NCBI RefSeq assembly: GCF_036850765.1
Contig: NC_089494.1
Coordinates: 54,081,809-54,145,808, forward strand
From: Saccopteryx bilineata
Taxonomy: Eukaryota > Chordata > Mammalia > Chiroptera > Emballonuridae
Direction of reading: 5' to 3'
DNA length: 64,000 nucleotides
The translations under genes and the position numbers were made by a program. The notes below the pieces were generated by a model. It did not search any database and was not told the DNA's origin. It saw nothing but the letters and a program-made list of their open reading frames with translations. This document shows, one piece after another, positions 22,851-35,422 of this stretch; position 1 is the first letter of the stretch, and each line of letters opens with the position of its first letter.

Positions 22851-23289
22851 GAAGCTAGAGCTCATTGTACTCTTGATTATACCTTTCATGACTTCTCAAT
22901 ATGTGGTCATAGACATCATGTCCTTCAATAGTCACACACACTGCTTGACTATGTAGAAAATAGATAGTTTATGGAAACAACAGTATAAAAATGCTTGTTC
23001 ATGAGATAGACCAAAAGTCACTGGTAATATTTAATTGAATATTAGACATTGACCTATAGCCATTCTTTGCATTATTTCCCATGCTCTCATTACAGGAATT
23101 TTCACTCCTTAATGTGTAGCACTCTCTTGTCCTTAAGACACTCTGCTTTGGAGCAACCAGCCAGTTATTGTAACAGATCACCTCAATTCTGACTCCAGTG
23201 ATGATAGTGTTCTATGCTTTTTCAACTGGGAACCTCCTTGCAATAATAACTATTTTAAAGTCATTATTCCATTTGCAATTTAGAAAACA

Positions 23290-23760
23290 AATTACTCAAA
23301 AAAACATCATCATGAAAGCTAACATGCATCAAGTACTTATGATATGCCGGGTACTATGCTAATTACATTGTATATATTACATTTAATTCTTCCAGTAACT
23401 CCATATAATTGGGCTTATTTTATCCCTACTTTTTATTTATTTTGAAATTATATTTAATGGGGTGACATTGATCAATAAGAGTACATAGGTTTCAGGTGAA
23501 CATCTCCATACATCTGAACTGCTGATTGCGTTGTGTGCCCATCACCCAAAGTCAAATCGTTTTCCTTTGCTGTATATTTGTTTTTCTTTACTCCCCTCCT
23601 CCCCACCTATCCCTACTTTTAAAAATCTGAAAATTGAGACAAAGATACTAAGTAATTTACCACGGTCACACAACAAGGGAGTAAGTAATATAGCATAGCT
23701 TTCAACCCAAATTGTGTGGCACCAGAGCCTGTCTTCCTGACAATACAGTGACACAGAGCA
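23290..23760 (-). repeat. MIR element split by an L1 tail
   Basis: The left half ('catcaagtacttatgatatgccgggtactatgctaattac..ccagtaactccatata') and the right half ('tgaaaattgagacaaagatactaagtaatttaccacggtcacacaacaag') are consecutive parts of one antisense MIR. They are separated by the L1 fragment at 23435-23607. Confidence 0.75.
23435..23607 (-). mobile_element. Very short 5'-truncated L1 3' end
   Basis: The plus strand reads 'atttaatggggtgacattgatcaata..gtttcaggtgaac..cccatcacccaaagtcaaatcg', the reverse of this genome's L1 3' UTR as seen at 30.7 and 40.4 kb. Only about 170 bases were copied. The flanks tatccctacttttt (23421-23434) and tatccctactttt (23608-23620) form the target duplication. 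Confidence 0.88.
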
Positions 23761-24334
23761 CTATCTCCAAACACCTGATTGGCAGGAGGCACCTGGAGCA
23801 GTAGGTGCCAACCTGGAAAACATTTTACATCAAGCTGAATGTGTCTTGGCCTCTCTTGCTTGATGACAGGCAGTTTAAATTCCATAACAAACTAATGCAC
23901 ATATATTTTAAGAGATGTTATTTATTATAGCTTTCTTTGAAAAATAAATAATTTAAGGTCAGCTAATTGAGGTGAGTATATATGAATTGATCTTTATTTT
24001 CCCTCCCCACAAATACACACAAAAGGAAGAACAACTTCTCCATAAGTACAACTTGGCAGAAGACTTCTTTTACTGGGGAAAGAAAAACTCTAACTCTAGA
24101 ATATGAATATATCATTTATGAAGTCTTTTCCTACATAAATCCTAAGGAGGGGAATTATAGTGGGTCAATAAAGGGCCCTGCTACGTGGAGCTAGAAAAAA
24201 ATGTGCCATATCATTCAGGAGTTTTATAACCAAAAGAGCATATGTATCAGAATCTCAAAGAAAATACATGTATAATTTATGTAAGTCACACATTTCTTCT
24301 CAAAGAGACATGCAACATCATCTTTAGTCTAGGT

Positions 24335-24676
24335 CAGGAGTAGTCAATCTTTTTGTACCTACCGCCCAATTTTGTATCTCTGTTAGTAAAATTTTCTAAC
24401 CACCCACCCATCCCATAGTAATGGTGATTTATAAAGTAGGGAAGTAACTTTACTTTATAAAGTTTATAAAGCAGAGTAACAGCAAGTTAAAGCATATAAT
24501 AATAATTACTTACTTTATGTTGGATTTTCGCTAAGTTTGGCAGAATAAATCTTTATAAAACAACTTACTATAGTTAAATCTATCTTTTTATTTATACTTT
24601 GGTTGCTCCACTATTGCCCACCATGAAAGCTGGAATGCCCACTAGTGGGTGGTAGGGACCAGGTTGACTACCACTG
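24335..24676. mobile_element. Non-autonomous hAT transposon (342 bp)
   Basis: It starts caggagtagtcaatct and ends aggttgactaccactg, imperfect terminal inverted repeats. It is flanked by a perfect 8-bp duplication, gtctaggt, at 24327-24334 and 24677-24684. Eight-base duplications and CAG..CTG ends define hAT elements. It holds no transposase frame and would need one in trans. Confidence 0.95.
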
Positions 24677-25069
24677 GTCTAGGTGTTCAGATAAAATCTA
24701 CACTTTCTTTGGCCTTTGATCTAAGTCTTTGGAAAACCAATAACCACTTTCACTGTCACGTCTAGAATCCCAGTATTTATGTGTGGCAAGTGACCATCAG
24801 GAAGTTATCAAACATAGTTGGTTTAATGCAATCAATAATATAAATAAAGCAACAAAGCATATTGCTTAGAATATTGTTTGTATGTAAATATTTGCTTTCA
24901 AATATAGATAATCACTCTAGAATCAATTTGCAATCCAAGTTTTTTGTTGTTATTCTCTCATTCAATTGAAGAATCAAATTTGCCATAGTTCAACATGTGC
25001 ACTCCTGAATAAAGAAAAGCAAACTCAAATATACAAAATTATACTTTAAAAAGAATTTAAAAAGAACTC

Positions 25070-25215
25070 CAAACACTCCACTGAAAAATTATTAGAAACA
25101 ATAACCAATACATAAAACCACAGAATACAAAAGCAGTATAGAAAAGTCTATTGTTTTCCTATACACCAACAATCAAACTTCAGAAAATGAACTAAAAAAA
25201 AGTAAAAAAAAAGAA
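25070..25215 (+). mobile_element. Small L1 ORF2 fragment
   Basis: 'ttattagaaacaataaccaatacataa', 'aaaagtctattgttttcctatacaccaacaatcaaac' and 'gaaaatgaactaaaaaa' match the part of L1 ORF2 just after the FADD motif (compare 16820-16930). Isolated and decayed. Confidence 0.7.
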
Positions 25216-25229
25216 TTGTATCAGAGTTA

Positions 25230-26340
25230 AGCCACTTAAAATGTATGCAATTTCCACTCAAAACACAGATTTTTATAATGATATGCCAATTAAAACAATA
25301 ATATCCCTAATAAATATACAACTCAGTGTAAAACCCATTACATGACTTATAAAGAAAGAAATACTATTGTATAAATAAGACCTTTCATTAGAAGAACACT
25401 TGCATTAATAAAAAAACAAAAAACTAAAGCTAGCTTGTGGAAGGGCTGATAAGTTATGAAGATGAGGGCAAAATGCACAAAGATCAGGGAGAAGCCCTGA
25501 GTGAGCGTGGAGCCAGATGGAGCCACGAGGAGGACCATGAGTGAACTGGCAGAGTGCAACCCAGCCCAAGATGTTCAGCTGTCTTAGAGCACTTCACATT
25601 CGGCTGCTGTTATATAGCGGCACAAAGAATTAACATGCTGGGGAAATTCACATTTGAACCAATGCAACCTTCAAGATAACATCACTCCCTGATTCCAGTT
25701 ACACATGGGCTGATTCACATTGCAAAACGCATATTAGAACAGAACAAACTGTCAGATTAAAGTACAACAATAAAAATGATGATTCTTGAAGCTAGCATGT
25801 ACAAAAATAATTATTAAAATCTCCCAAATAGTTAAATGGAAAATATAATTAAGAGATAATGTATAGATTAACTTTTGTAAAATATATGCTATATCAAATT
25901 AAAGTTCATAAATGTTTATAGAAATTTAAATAACAATATGAAATGTGATTAGTGAGACATGCAAAAAGAATTATAAAGAAAAATAATGTACCCCAAAATT
26001 CTTTGCTTCTCCACCAACTTACGTCTAGTCATCATTCATTTAAAATTATCAACATGCACTAGAGCTGCTAAGATATTATTATTTCTGTACTATTCTATCA
26101 AACTGTAAAAGTTTGACTACTTAATTTTTATAGTACATTTTATAGCAAATGCTGATAAGACTTCACATTTAATCTCACATCCCAGAAGTTTTTATTAGGA
26201 TGGTGATATTCAGTGTGACTCAGTTCTAACTTAATATTCATTTTAATACTCAGCCATATAAGATATTTCATGTACCTCTATCCCTAATGCAGAAAAATAT
26301 TAGGATGACTCTGAACAATAAACAATAAAACATAATTTAA
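25230..26340. other. AT-rich non-coding DNA
   Basis: I see no gene, and no repeat that I can name. The segment at 25430-25580 is more GC-rich than its surroundings but has no sustained frame. Confidence 0.4.
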
Positions 26341-26349
26341 CTACTCTCA

Positions 26350-26530
26350 AGTTATGTTGTCTAATATGGTAGCCACTAGCCACATGTGATTATTTAAATT
26401 AATGAAAATTAAACAAAAGCAATAATGCTGTTTCTTAGTCACACCACCACATTAAAGGGGTTCCATAGCCACATGTACCTAGTGGCCACTGTATAAAATA
26501 GTACAGATGTGCAGAATATTTTCATCATCA
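26350..26530. repeat. Old hAT-Charlie-type MITE remnant
   Basis: 'ttgtctaatatggtagccactagccacatgtg' near the left and 'gccacatgtacctagtggccactgtataaaatagtacag' near the right are inverted versions of each other. They match the palindromic ends of a common old mammalian hAT MITE of the MER5/Charlie kind. Confidence 0.6.
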
Positions 26531-27209
26531 CAGAAAGTTCAAATGAAGCAATGGTTTCATTGACCTACACAGCTCTGCCAAATTTCTAAAAATGGCACAG
26601 CAGTTCATGAGTCAATAATGCCATTAGTAAGTATTAGCATACATTTAACCTCATATCTCTTCCTCTACAGTGGTAAGTATTGTATGGTTCTTCTCCTTTG
26701 GTTTTGCCTTGGGCCAGGGAGCAAGTGAGCCCACCCAAACACCCTGGCACACAATGGGTAAACTTTTGCAGGTGCCGTCAGTGCCTCACCCACATTTTTG
26801 GCTCTTATGACCTCAGTGTGCCCCAGCCAGCTTTTAACTGCCAGGGTTTCCATTTCTTTGCTCACAGCCTTTTTCTGAAGCTGCTGTGAGACACCCTGTC
26901 TGTACCTCTGGCAGGACACATGCTAAGAAACAAACACCCAGTAAAACAATTCTTCAACCAATAATTGATGAAAGTTGGTGCAAAACTACTCTAGCTCCCC
27001 CACTTCTTAGGTGGGAAACCTCTGAGCCCTGTGTTTGCAGCATTTTCCAGAATGGCCCAGACAGTAGCTGGCCTAACAGTGCACCCTGTTATCCTTGTCT
27101 CAGGGTCTGCTTTTGAAGAAGCCCAACCTAAGACAACATCCAAATGGAGATGAGAGGGATAATTAGAAAGAAGGGGCATTTACAAGACTAAAGATAACTG
27201 ACATTTAGA

Positions 27210-27500
27210 TATCATTAGATTGTGAGCTCCTTGAGAGCAAGAATTGTATCTTTTTTATTCCGTGTCGAACGCATACAAGGTACTCACTAGTATTGTAGCT
27301 TACTATGTTTTACATCTGTTGTTTCTTTGATATCCCAACAGTCCCATTCAGTAGCTATTACTGCCATTTTTCAGCTGAGTATATTAAAAATCAAACAGTT
27401 TAAATGAATTGTCCAAAGTCACACAGTAAGTGACCATGCTCAGCCTGGTCCAGGACTTCGGGCTCCAAACCCTGTGTTCGTCCCTTTAGCTGGTGATGCT
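27210..27500 (-). repeat. L2/MIR 3' tail and antisense MIR
   Basis: About 27215-27290 ('gattgtgagctccttgagagcaagaattgtatc') matches the L2-type tail in the plus sense. About 27295-27500 ('ccattcagtagctattactgccatttttcagctgagtatat', 'tgtccaaagtcacacagtaagtg') is an antisense MIR. Confidence 0.65.
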
Positions 27501-27783
27501 CATTTGCTGGCCATCGGATTGATTGGCCTACTGGCCTCATAGCAAGCATCAGTGATGCCCACGCCATGCCCTGAGCACCAAACTCTGCCTGTCTGAATAG
27601 GGTGAAGTATATTATTTATTTCTACTCCTGTTCTGTGTGATAAATGTGTGTTATTAACCTCATAAAGTGGGAGGGAGGTACTATCATAAAGTTGGAGGAA
27701 CTGTTGTAACTCAGGGTTCTGCCCTGGTCCTTAATTTCAAAACTTCTGCTCTTGGAATATTTTGCTCAAATTGTTAGCTTGGT

Positions 27784-27959
27784 ATTTTTATTTGTTTGTT
27801 TTCATTTTAGAGAGGAGAAAGAGAGAGAGAGAGAAGAGGGGAGCAGCAGAAAGCACCAACTTCCATATGTGCCTTAACCAGGCAAGCCAAGGGTTTCAAA
27901 CCAGCGACCTAAGCATTTTAGATCAACACTTTATCCACTGCACCCCCACAGGTCAGGCC
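27784..27959 (-). mobile_element. Truncated tRNA-derived SINE, reversed
   Basis: A T-rich left end, a GAGAGAGAGAGAGAAG tract, 'catatgtgccttaaccaggc', and a right end 'cactgcacccccacaggtcaggc' make a shortened copy of the SINE at 307-721. It is flanked by tagcttggt at 27775-27783 and 27960-27968, a 9-bp target duplication. Confidence 0.85.
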
Positions 27960-28039
27960 TAGCTTGGTTCTTGATTAAGGTTATTTTTCCTTTGGGGAAA
28001 TGTTTTCCATTTAAGGGATAGTATGAGATTTTGGTCAAG

Positions 28040-28285
28040 CTCCTTGATTCTATAGAAAGAATACCTGAATTAGAATTTATTTCATTAGCTTTATTAGACA
28101 GTGAATATGACCCTTGAGCTAGTTATTTTAAATTCTCTGAGGTTCAGTTTCTTATCAGTGGGACATAGATGATAATACACATACTCACCCACTTAAAAAA
28201 AACACCCATATGCATGAGGATTAAATGACATAATCTATATAAAGCATATTATAAACAAGTTATTACTATTACATACTATTATTGA
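28040..28285 (+). repeat. MIR element
   Basis: 'gaatatgacccttgagctagttattttaaattctctgaggttcagtttcttatcagtgggacatagatgataatac' and 'ggattaaatgacataatctatataaagc' follow MIR. A run of A residues interrupts it near 28195. Confidence 0.65.
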
Positions 28286-29039
28286 CCACCTGTCTGCATG
28301 TCACCTTTTCTCTCACCCCCTCACATAAGCCTTATTTGGACCCCAGGAAACCCAACCCATCACTGAGGAGGTTTATCTAGAAATGGAATATAAATCAGTG
28401 TGTTACCTCTTTCACTATTAACAGGAACTCTGGGATTTACAACTCCTCAACCAAAAGACATGCATTTTTAATGAGAGCTATCTAGGAAGAAAGCCCACTC
28501 GCGAGCAGGGTGCAGCAAGATGGTAGGAACCATTTGCCTCCATGCACAAGCCAAGCTGTTTATCTCCCAGTTATTCATGAGACTGTGCTAAATGCTCAGT
28601 GTAGGTTAAACAGTATGTCCTGTACATGAAGGTGGTAGATAACATTCTGACAAACATATATTTCCATGTTTTTATATCTAAACCCTGCAAAAAGAAAAGG
28701 CGGAGGTTCCTCAAATAGAATAATTAAAGGCTGAGAGGCTTTTCAAAGTAAAAGTCATTTTGTGAGCTATGTTCTTTCTCTGTGTGCTTAGCTACAGGTA
28801 TACTATTTATTTCTTATTTACAACCTTTTATTTTTAAAGTGAATAGCATATAAATATGTTATGTTCTTGAGCCAAAAACTTGGGTGCAAAGTCTGACAAA
28901 TGATTTTTTCTGATGTTTATATTCACATAAGCTGTCACTATTACGAATGTATAAGAATTAACCTCCACTTAGCTATATATTTAATGAAGCATCTACTGAA
29001 AATTCATGAATATGTGAAATTGGAAAAGCCCTAGAGGGT

Positions 29040-29620
29040 CTGGGCACCGCAGCAGAAAACCTCAAGTGATACTGCCTTAATTTTCTTTCCTGGCTTTTCC
29101 ACAGCAAAGCTCATTGGCCAGCTCACAGACACTTTCAAGCTGGAGTGATTTCAGAAAGAAAGTTGGCCACCATCTTTCCTATCTCTTGTGATAAACAACA
29201 GTTCTTGGGAAAACAAAGATTTGGTCACACGTTTAGAATTGTCAGAAACATTTTTTCAGCTTATTACCTAACAAGATGGAGTCATACCCACGCCATAGAA
29301 GTGTCTTGGGGCAGAAGCTTGTGTTTTTATTGGACTGATTTATAACCTTTTAACAAAGTGTCCTGAAGATGGCGCCACGTGCTTAGCTATGTTGCAACCC
29401 GAATCGTTTCTGTGATTTCTCTCGAAACCACTAAGTTTGTAATAGCAACACAGATTTACAGAAAGATCTGCAGGAAACGCAAGCTTGACGTAACATTCCT
29501 GTATTAAAATATAGAGATTAATTTATTTATGTCAGTCAAGGAACGATGTGACTATAGCATCTCTAAATTTCCAGTTAAGAAATTACAGGAAAAAATACAG
29601 CAAATGTTATTTGAGTTAGA
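29040..29620. promoter_or_regulatory. Candidate regulatory element with YY1 and E-box sites
   Basis: A repeat-free block with unusually many retained CpGs for the region (cccacgcc, gatggcgccacgtg, cccgaatcg, ctcgaaacc, gaaacgc, gacgtaac, gaacgatg). Near 29365-29381, gaagatggcgccacgtgc combines a YY1-type core (AAGATGGCG) with a CACGTG E-box at 29376-29381. A CRE-like tgacgtaa occurs about 29487. It might be an enhancer or a promoter-like element. No transcript evidence. Confidence 0.35.
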
Positions 29621-29639
29621 TCAGTGTCATGCTCTGAAC

Positions 29640-30677
29640 ATGGAAGTCCATCTCTGATCTTGTTCCTTTCTTCTCAGTGGCCCCACCTTAAATCAAGCTG
29701 CCGGAATGACACTTTTGATCCTTGTCTCTACTTTGAACTTCTCCACCAGCAACCCCTCATCCGATCCATCATCCAGACCTATCTATCCTAGTCCCTAAAT
29801 ACCCCTCCATTCTCTATGTGACCAGTGAAGTCCAAAAGCACCGGCACCTCCTCGCTGCAGCGTTGCAGGAATGTGTTACCGTGTCCCCTTTACCACAGCT
29901 AGCTCCTCTCAATCAGCTTATCTAGAGTGATCTTTCAAAAGCCTGACCCATTCAGGTAATCCCCCTGTGTACAATCTTCCATGGCTCCCTAGTACTCTCA
30001 GGCAAAGTCTGACCACTTACGGAGCCTACAATGCTTTTTATAACCTAGCTGCGCTAGCCCCCACTTACTTCTCTGGCTTCATCTGGCAATCCCGCCCCAT
30101 TTGTTCTTTTGCCTTAGTCATGATAAATTCCTTTTCAATTCCATTACGTTCACCTCAAGTACTCTAACTGCTCCTGCTATAGCCCCCAGCTACAACTGCA
30201 ACTCACCCCTCCCCACAACCCTAGCCATCACCACCTCCACTCACCTAACTTTCACTCTTCCTGTAGGTGTCAACATGAATCCTGCTTCCTCATGGAAGAG
30301 ACCTCTACAGTACATTAGGATCCAGCACACTACGATTCCATAACACCCAGAGCTTTCCTATTTTAAAAGTCATCTCATTTTTATCATTATTATTCATGTT
30401 TTTTACCCCTGAGTCATTATTTACCCTGTGAAAACGGACAGCATCTGTCCTTATGCTACATTCTGACAGTGACCTATAAGTCCTTCCATCATCCACCTCC
30501 CTCACCTTGTCTCTCAGACCTTGTTCTTTCTCAGTCTCTGGTTCAGCCACCTTACTGCTACTAACTTGCTTCCTCCCATTTGGCGAGTTTGCTGCTCCCC
30601 TATCTTTCCAAACGACCTTCGCTTGTTATTCCTTCTACCTAGGAGGTATTTCCTCCAGTTTTTGGGAAACAACCTCA
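29640..30677 (+). repeat. L2 element, 5' part (split by L1)
   Basis: 'acaatcttccatggctccctagtactctcaggcaaagtctgacc', 'cctacaatgctttttataacctag', 'ccacttacttctctggcttcatctggcaatcccgcc' and 'ctaggaggtatttcctccag' follow the order of the L2 3' region. It continues on the far side of the L1 at 36761. The region is decayed, and some parts in between are unclear. Confidence 0.7.
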
Positions 30678-30981
30678 CCTGCTTTAAATTTTTTGTGTGT
30701 GTGTGTGTCTTTTTTTTTTAATCTTATTTTTATTAATTTTAGTGCAGTGGCATTGATAAATCAGGGTACTTATGTTCCGAGAAAACATCTCCAGATTACT
30801 TTGACCTTTGATTATGCTGCATACCCCTCACCCAAAGTCAAATTGTCTTCTGTCACCTTCTATCTGGTTTTCTTTGTGCCCCTCCCCTACCCCACTTCCC
30901 CTCTCCTTCTTCACCCCCTCCCCAACCCCACCTTACCCTCCGTTACCATCACATTCTTGTCCATGTCTCTGAGTCTCACTT

Positions 30982-33900
30982 TTATGTCCCTTCTATGTAT
31001 GGATTCATATAGTTCTTAGTTTTTTCTGATTTACTTATTTCACTCCATATAATGTTAACAAGGTCCATCCATGTTGTTGTAAATGATCCGATGTCATCAT
31101 TTCTTATGGCTGAGTAGTATTCCATAGTATATATATACCAAAGCTTTTTAATCCACTTGTCCACTGACAGAAACTTGGGCTGTTTCCAGATCTTCGCTAT
31201 TATGAACAATGCTGCCGTAAAAGTGGGGGTGCATTTCTACTTTTGGAACAATTCTATGGTGTTCTTAGGGTATATTCCTAAAAGTAGGATAGCTGGGTCA
31301 AAAGGCAGTTTGATTTTTTTTTTTTTTTTGAGGAATTTCCATACTGTTTTCCACAGAGGCTGCACCAGTCTGCATTCCCACCAGCAGTGCAGGAGAGTTC
31401 CTTTTTCTCCACATCCTCACCAGCACTTATTCTGTGTTGTTTTGTTGATGAGCGCCATTCTAACTGGTGTGAGGTGGTATCTCATTGTGGTTTTAATTTG
31501 CATTTCCCTAATGATTAGTGATGTTGAGCATTTTTTCATATGCCTATTGGCCATCTGTATGTCCTCTTTGGAGAAGTGTCTATTCATTTCTTTTGCCCAT
31601 TTTTTTTATTGGATTGTTTGTCTTCCTGGTGTTGAGATTTACAAGTTCTTTACAAATTTTGGTTATTAACCCCTTATCAGACGTATTGTCAAATATGTTC
31701 TCCCATTGTGTAGTTTGTCTTTTTATTCTGTTCTTGTTGTCTTCGGCTGTGCAAAACGTTTTAGTTTGATATAGTCCCATTTATTTATCCTGTCTTTTAT
31801 TTCACTTGCCCGTGGAGATAAATCAGCAAGTATATCACTGTGAGAGATGTCCGAGAGCTTACTGCCTATGTTTTCTTCTAAGATGCTTATGGTTTCACGG
31901 CTTACATTTAAGTCTTTTGTCCATTTTGAGTTTATCTTTGTGAATGGTGTAAGTTGGTGGACTAGTTTCATTTTTTTGCAGGTAGCTGTCCAATTTTCCC
32001 AACACCATGTATTAAAGAGGCTGTCTTTACTCCATTGTATGCCCTTACCTCCTTTGTCAAATATCAGTTGTCCATAGAGCTGTGGGTTTATTTCTGGGTT
32101 TTCTGTTCTGTTCCATTGATCTATATGCCTGTTCTTATGCCAGTATCAGGCTGTTTTGAGTACAATGGCCTTGTAGTATAGCTTGATATCAGGAAGTGTG
32201 ATACGTCCCACTTTATTCTTCTTTTTTAAGATTGGAGGCTATTCATGTTCTTTTTTGGTTCCATATAAATTTTTGGAATATGTGATCTATATCTTTAAAA
32301 TATGTCATTGATATTTTAATTGGTATTGCATTGAATTTATACATTGCTTGGGGTAATATAGACATTTTAATGATGTTTATTCTTCCTAACCATGAGCATG
32401 GTATATACTTCCACTTGTTTGTATCTTCCTTGATTTCTTTTATCAATGTATTATAATTTTCCGAGTAGAAGTCTTTAGTCTCCTTGGTTAAATTTACTCC
32501 TAGGTACTTTCTTTTTTGGTTATAATAGTGAAGGGGATTGTTTCCTTAATTTCTCTTTCTGACTGTTCATTGTTGATGTATAAAAATGCCTCTGATTTCT
32601 AAGCATTAATTTTATATCCTGCCACTTTGCTGAATTCATTTATCAGGTTCAGTAGTTTTTTTGACTGAGACTTTAGGGTTTTCTATATACAATATCATAT
32701 TATCTGCAAATAATGATAGTTTTACTTCTTCTTTTCCAACTTGAATGCCTTTTATTTCTTCTTCTTGTCTGATTGCTGTGGCTAGGACTTCCAGGACTAT
32801 GTTGAATAAGAGTGGTGAAAGGGGGCACCCCTGCCTTGTTCCTAATCTTAAGGGGATTGCTTTTAATTTTTGTCCATTGAGTAAAATGTTGGCTGTGGGA
32901 TTGTCATAGATGGCCTTTATCATGTTGAGGTATGTTCCCTGTATTCCCACTTTGTTGAGAGTTTTGATCATGAATGGGTGCTGGATTTTATCAAATGCTT
33001 TTTCTGCATCTATTGAAATTATCATGTGGTTTTTCTCCTTCCTTTTGTTTATGTGATGAATCACATTGATTGATTTGAGAATATTGTACCAGCCTTGCCT
33101 CCCCAGAATAAATCCCACTTAATCATGGTGTATGATTTTTTCCATATATTGTTGGATCCAGTTTGCGAATATTTCGTTGAGGATTTTAGCATCTATATTC
33201 ATCAGGGATATTGGCCTATAATTTTCTTACTTTGTGTTATCTTTGCCTGGTTTTGGAATCAGAATTATGCTTGCCTCATAAAAGGAGCTTGGAAGTCTTC
33301 CTTCCTCTTGAATTTTTTGAAATAGCTTGAGAAGAATAGGAGTTAGTTCTTCTTTGAATATTTGGTAGAATTCACTTGTGAAGGCATTAGGCCCAGGACT
33401 TTTCTTTTTTGGGAGGTTTTTGATAACTGTTTCGATCTCCTTTGGTGTAATCGGTCTGTTTAGGTTTTCTGATTCTTCCAGATTGATTTTTGGAAGATTG
33501 TATGTTTCAAGGAATTTGTCCATTTCATCAAGGTTGTCTCGTTTTTTGGCATACAGTTCTTCATAGTATTTTCTTACAATATTTTGTATTTCTGTTATGT
33601 CAGTTGTTATTTCTCCACTCTCATTTCTAATTTTATTTATTTGAGTCCTCTCTTTTTTTTTCTTGGTGAGTCTAGTTAAAGGTTCATTGATCTTATTTAC
33701 CTTTTCAAAGAACCGGCTCCTGATTTCATTGATCCTCTGTATTGTTTCTTTAGCTTCTATGTCATTTATTTCTGCTCTGATCTTTATTATTTTCTTCCTT
33801 CTACTAAATTTGGGCTTTACATGCTGTTCTTTTTCTAGTTCTTTCAGATGCAGGGTTAAGTTGTTTACTTGAGTTTTTTCTAGCTTCTTAAAGTGTACCT

Positions 33901-34819
33901 ATAGTGCTATGAACTTCCGTCTCAGTATTGCTTTAGCTGTGTCCCATAAATTTTGAGTTGTTGTATGCTCATTATCATTTGTTTCTAGAAATTTTTTTTA
34001 TTTCTTCTTTGATCCCATTGTTAATCCATTCGTTATTTAACAACCTGCTATTTAGTTTTCATGTGTTTGAGAATTTTGAGTTTTTCTGTTGTGGTTGATT
34101 TCTAGTTTCATGCCATTGTGATCAGTGAAAGCGCTTGATATGACTTCAATCTTCTTAAATTTGTTGAGACCGCTTTTGTTCCCTAACATGTGATCTATCC
34201 TAGAGGATGTACCATGAGCACTTGAAAAGAATGTATATTCTGCTGCTTTAGGGTGAAAGTTCTAAAGATATCTATTAAATCGAGTAGATCTAGTGTGTCC
34301 TTTAAGTCTGCTGTTTCTTTGTTAATTTTCTTTCTTGAGGATCTATCTAGTGATGTTAGTGGGGTATTGAAATCCCTTACTATTATAGTATTGCTATTGA
34401 TCTCGCCCTTTATATCCATCAAAGTCTGCTTTATATATTTAGGTGCTCCTATATTAGGTGCGTAGATATATATTTATAATAGTTATATCTTCCTTTTGGA
34501 CTGCTCCCTTTGTCATTATGTAGTGGCCTTCTTTATCTCTTACTATAGCCTTTGTTTTTTTTGATATAAGTCCATTTTGTTTGATATAAGTATTGCTACC
34601 TCAGCTTTTTTTTTTTCATTTCCATTTGCATGAAATGTTTTTTTTTCATCATTTTACCTTCAGTCTATGTGCATCTTTTGTTTTAAGGTGTGTATCCTGT
34701 AGACAGTATATGTACGGGTCCTGTTTTCTTATCCATGCAGCTACCCTATGTCTTTTGATTGGATCATTTAATCCATTTACATTTAAGGTTATTATTGATA
34801 TGTAGTTGTTTATTGACAT
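30982..34819 (-). pseudogene. L1 ORF2 pseudogene (decayed)
   Basis: An ORF2-length region (about 1279 codons) starting from an ATG at 34819. It encoded an endonuclease-reverse transcriptase for target-primed copying. It is now in at least five pieces (frames about 34422-34195, 33523-33227, 33118-32636, 32446-32243, 31971-31723 and others). The catalytic FADD is read as FADN, which would itself abolish polymerase activity. Confidence 0.88.
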
Positions 34820-35008
34820 TTTGTTCTTTAAAGCTGTATTCCTCCTTTGCTATATTTCTTCCCATTTTTATCTGTTTACAACAGGCCCCTTAACATTTCC
34901 TGCAGCATTGGTGTTTGGTTGTAATGAATTCCTTGAGGTTTTTTGTTTGTTTGTTTGTTTTTGTTGTTGTTGTTTTTGTTTTTTGTCTGGGAAGCTTTTT
35001 ATTTCTCC

Positions 35009-35422
35009 TTAAATTTTAAATAATAGCCTTGCTGGATAAAGTAGTCGTGGTTGTAGGTTCTTGTTCTGCATTACTTTGAATATTTCTTGCCATTCCCTTC
35101 TGGCCTCAAGTGTTTCTGTTGAGAAGTCTGATGTCATCTTTATGGGGGCTCCTTTGTAAGTTGTAGCTCTTTTTTCTCTTGCAGCTTTTAATAATTTCTC
35201 TTTATCACTTAGCTTTGGTATTTTAATTATGATATGTCTTCGTGTAGGTTTCTTTGGGTTTCTCTTTAATGGAGTTCTCTGTGCTTCTTGAACTTGCGAG
35301 AGTTTTTCCTGCATTGATTTAGGGAACTTTTCAGCTATGATATGATTGAACAAAGTCTCTATCCCTTGTTCTTTCTCTTCTTCTTCAGGAACCCCTATGA
35401 TGTGGGTGTTATTTCTCTTCAT
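35009..35422 (-). pseudogene. L1 ORF1 pseudogene, RNA-binding part
   Basis: A 137-codon frame resembling the RRM and C-terminal domain of L1 ORF1p (NNTHIIGVPEEEEKEQG, RRHIIIKIPKLSDKEKLLKA, SDFSTETLEARREWQEIF). The coiled-coil part lies upstream (to about 35750) in broken frames. ORF1p is the trimeric RNA chaperone of the L1 particle. Confidence 0.85.
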
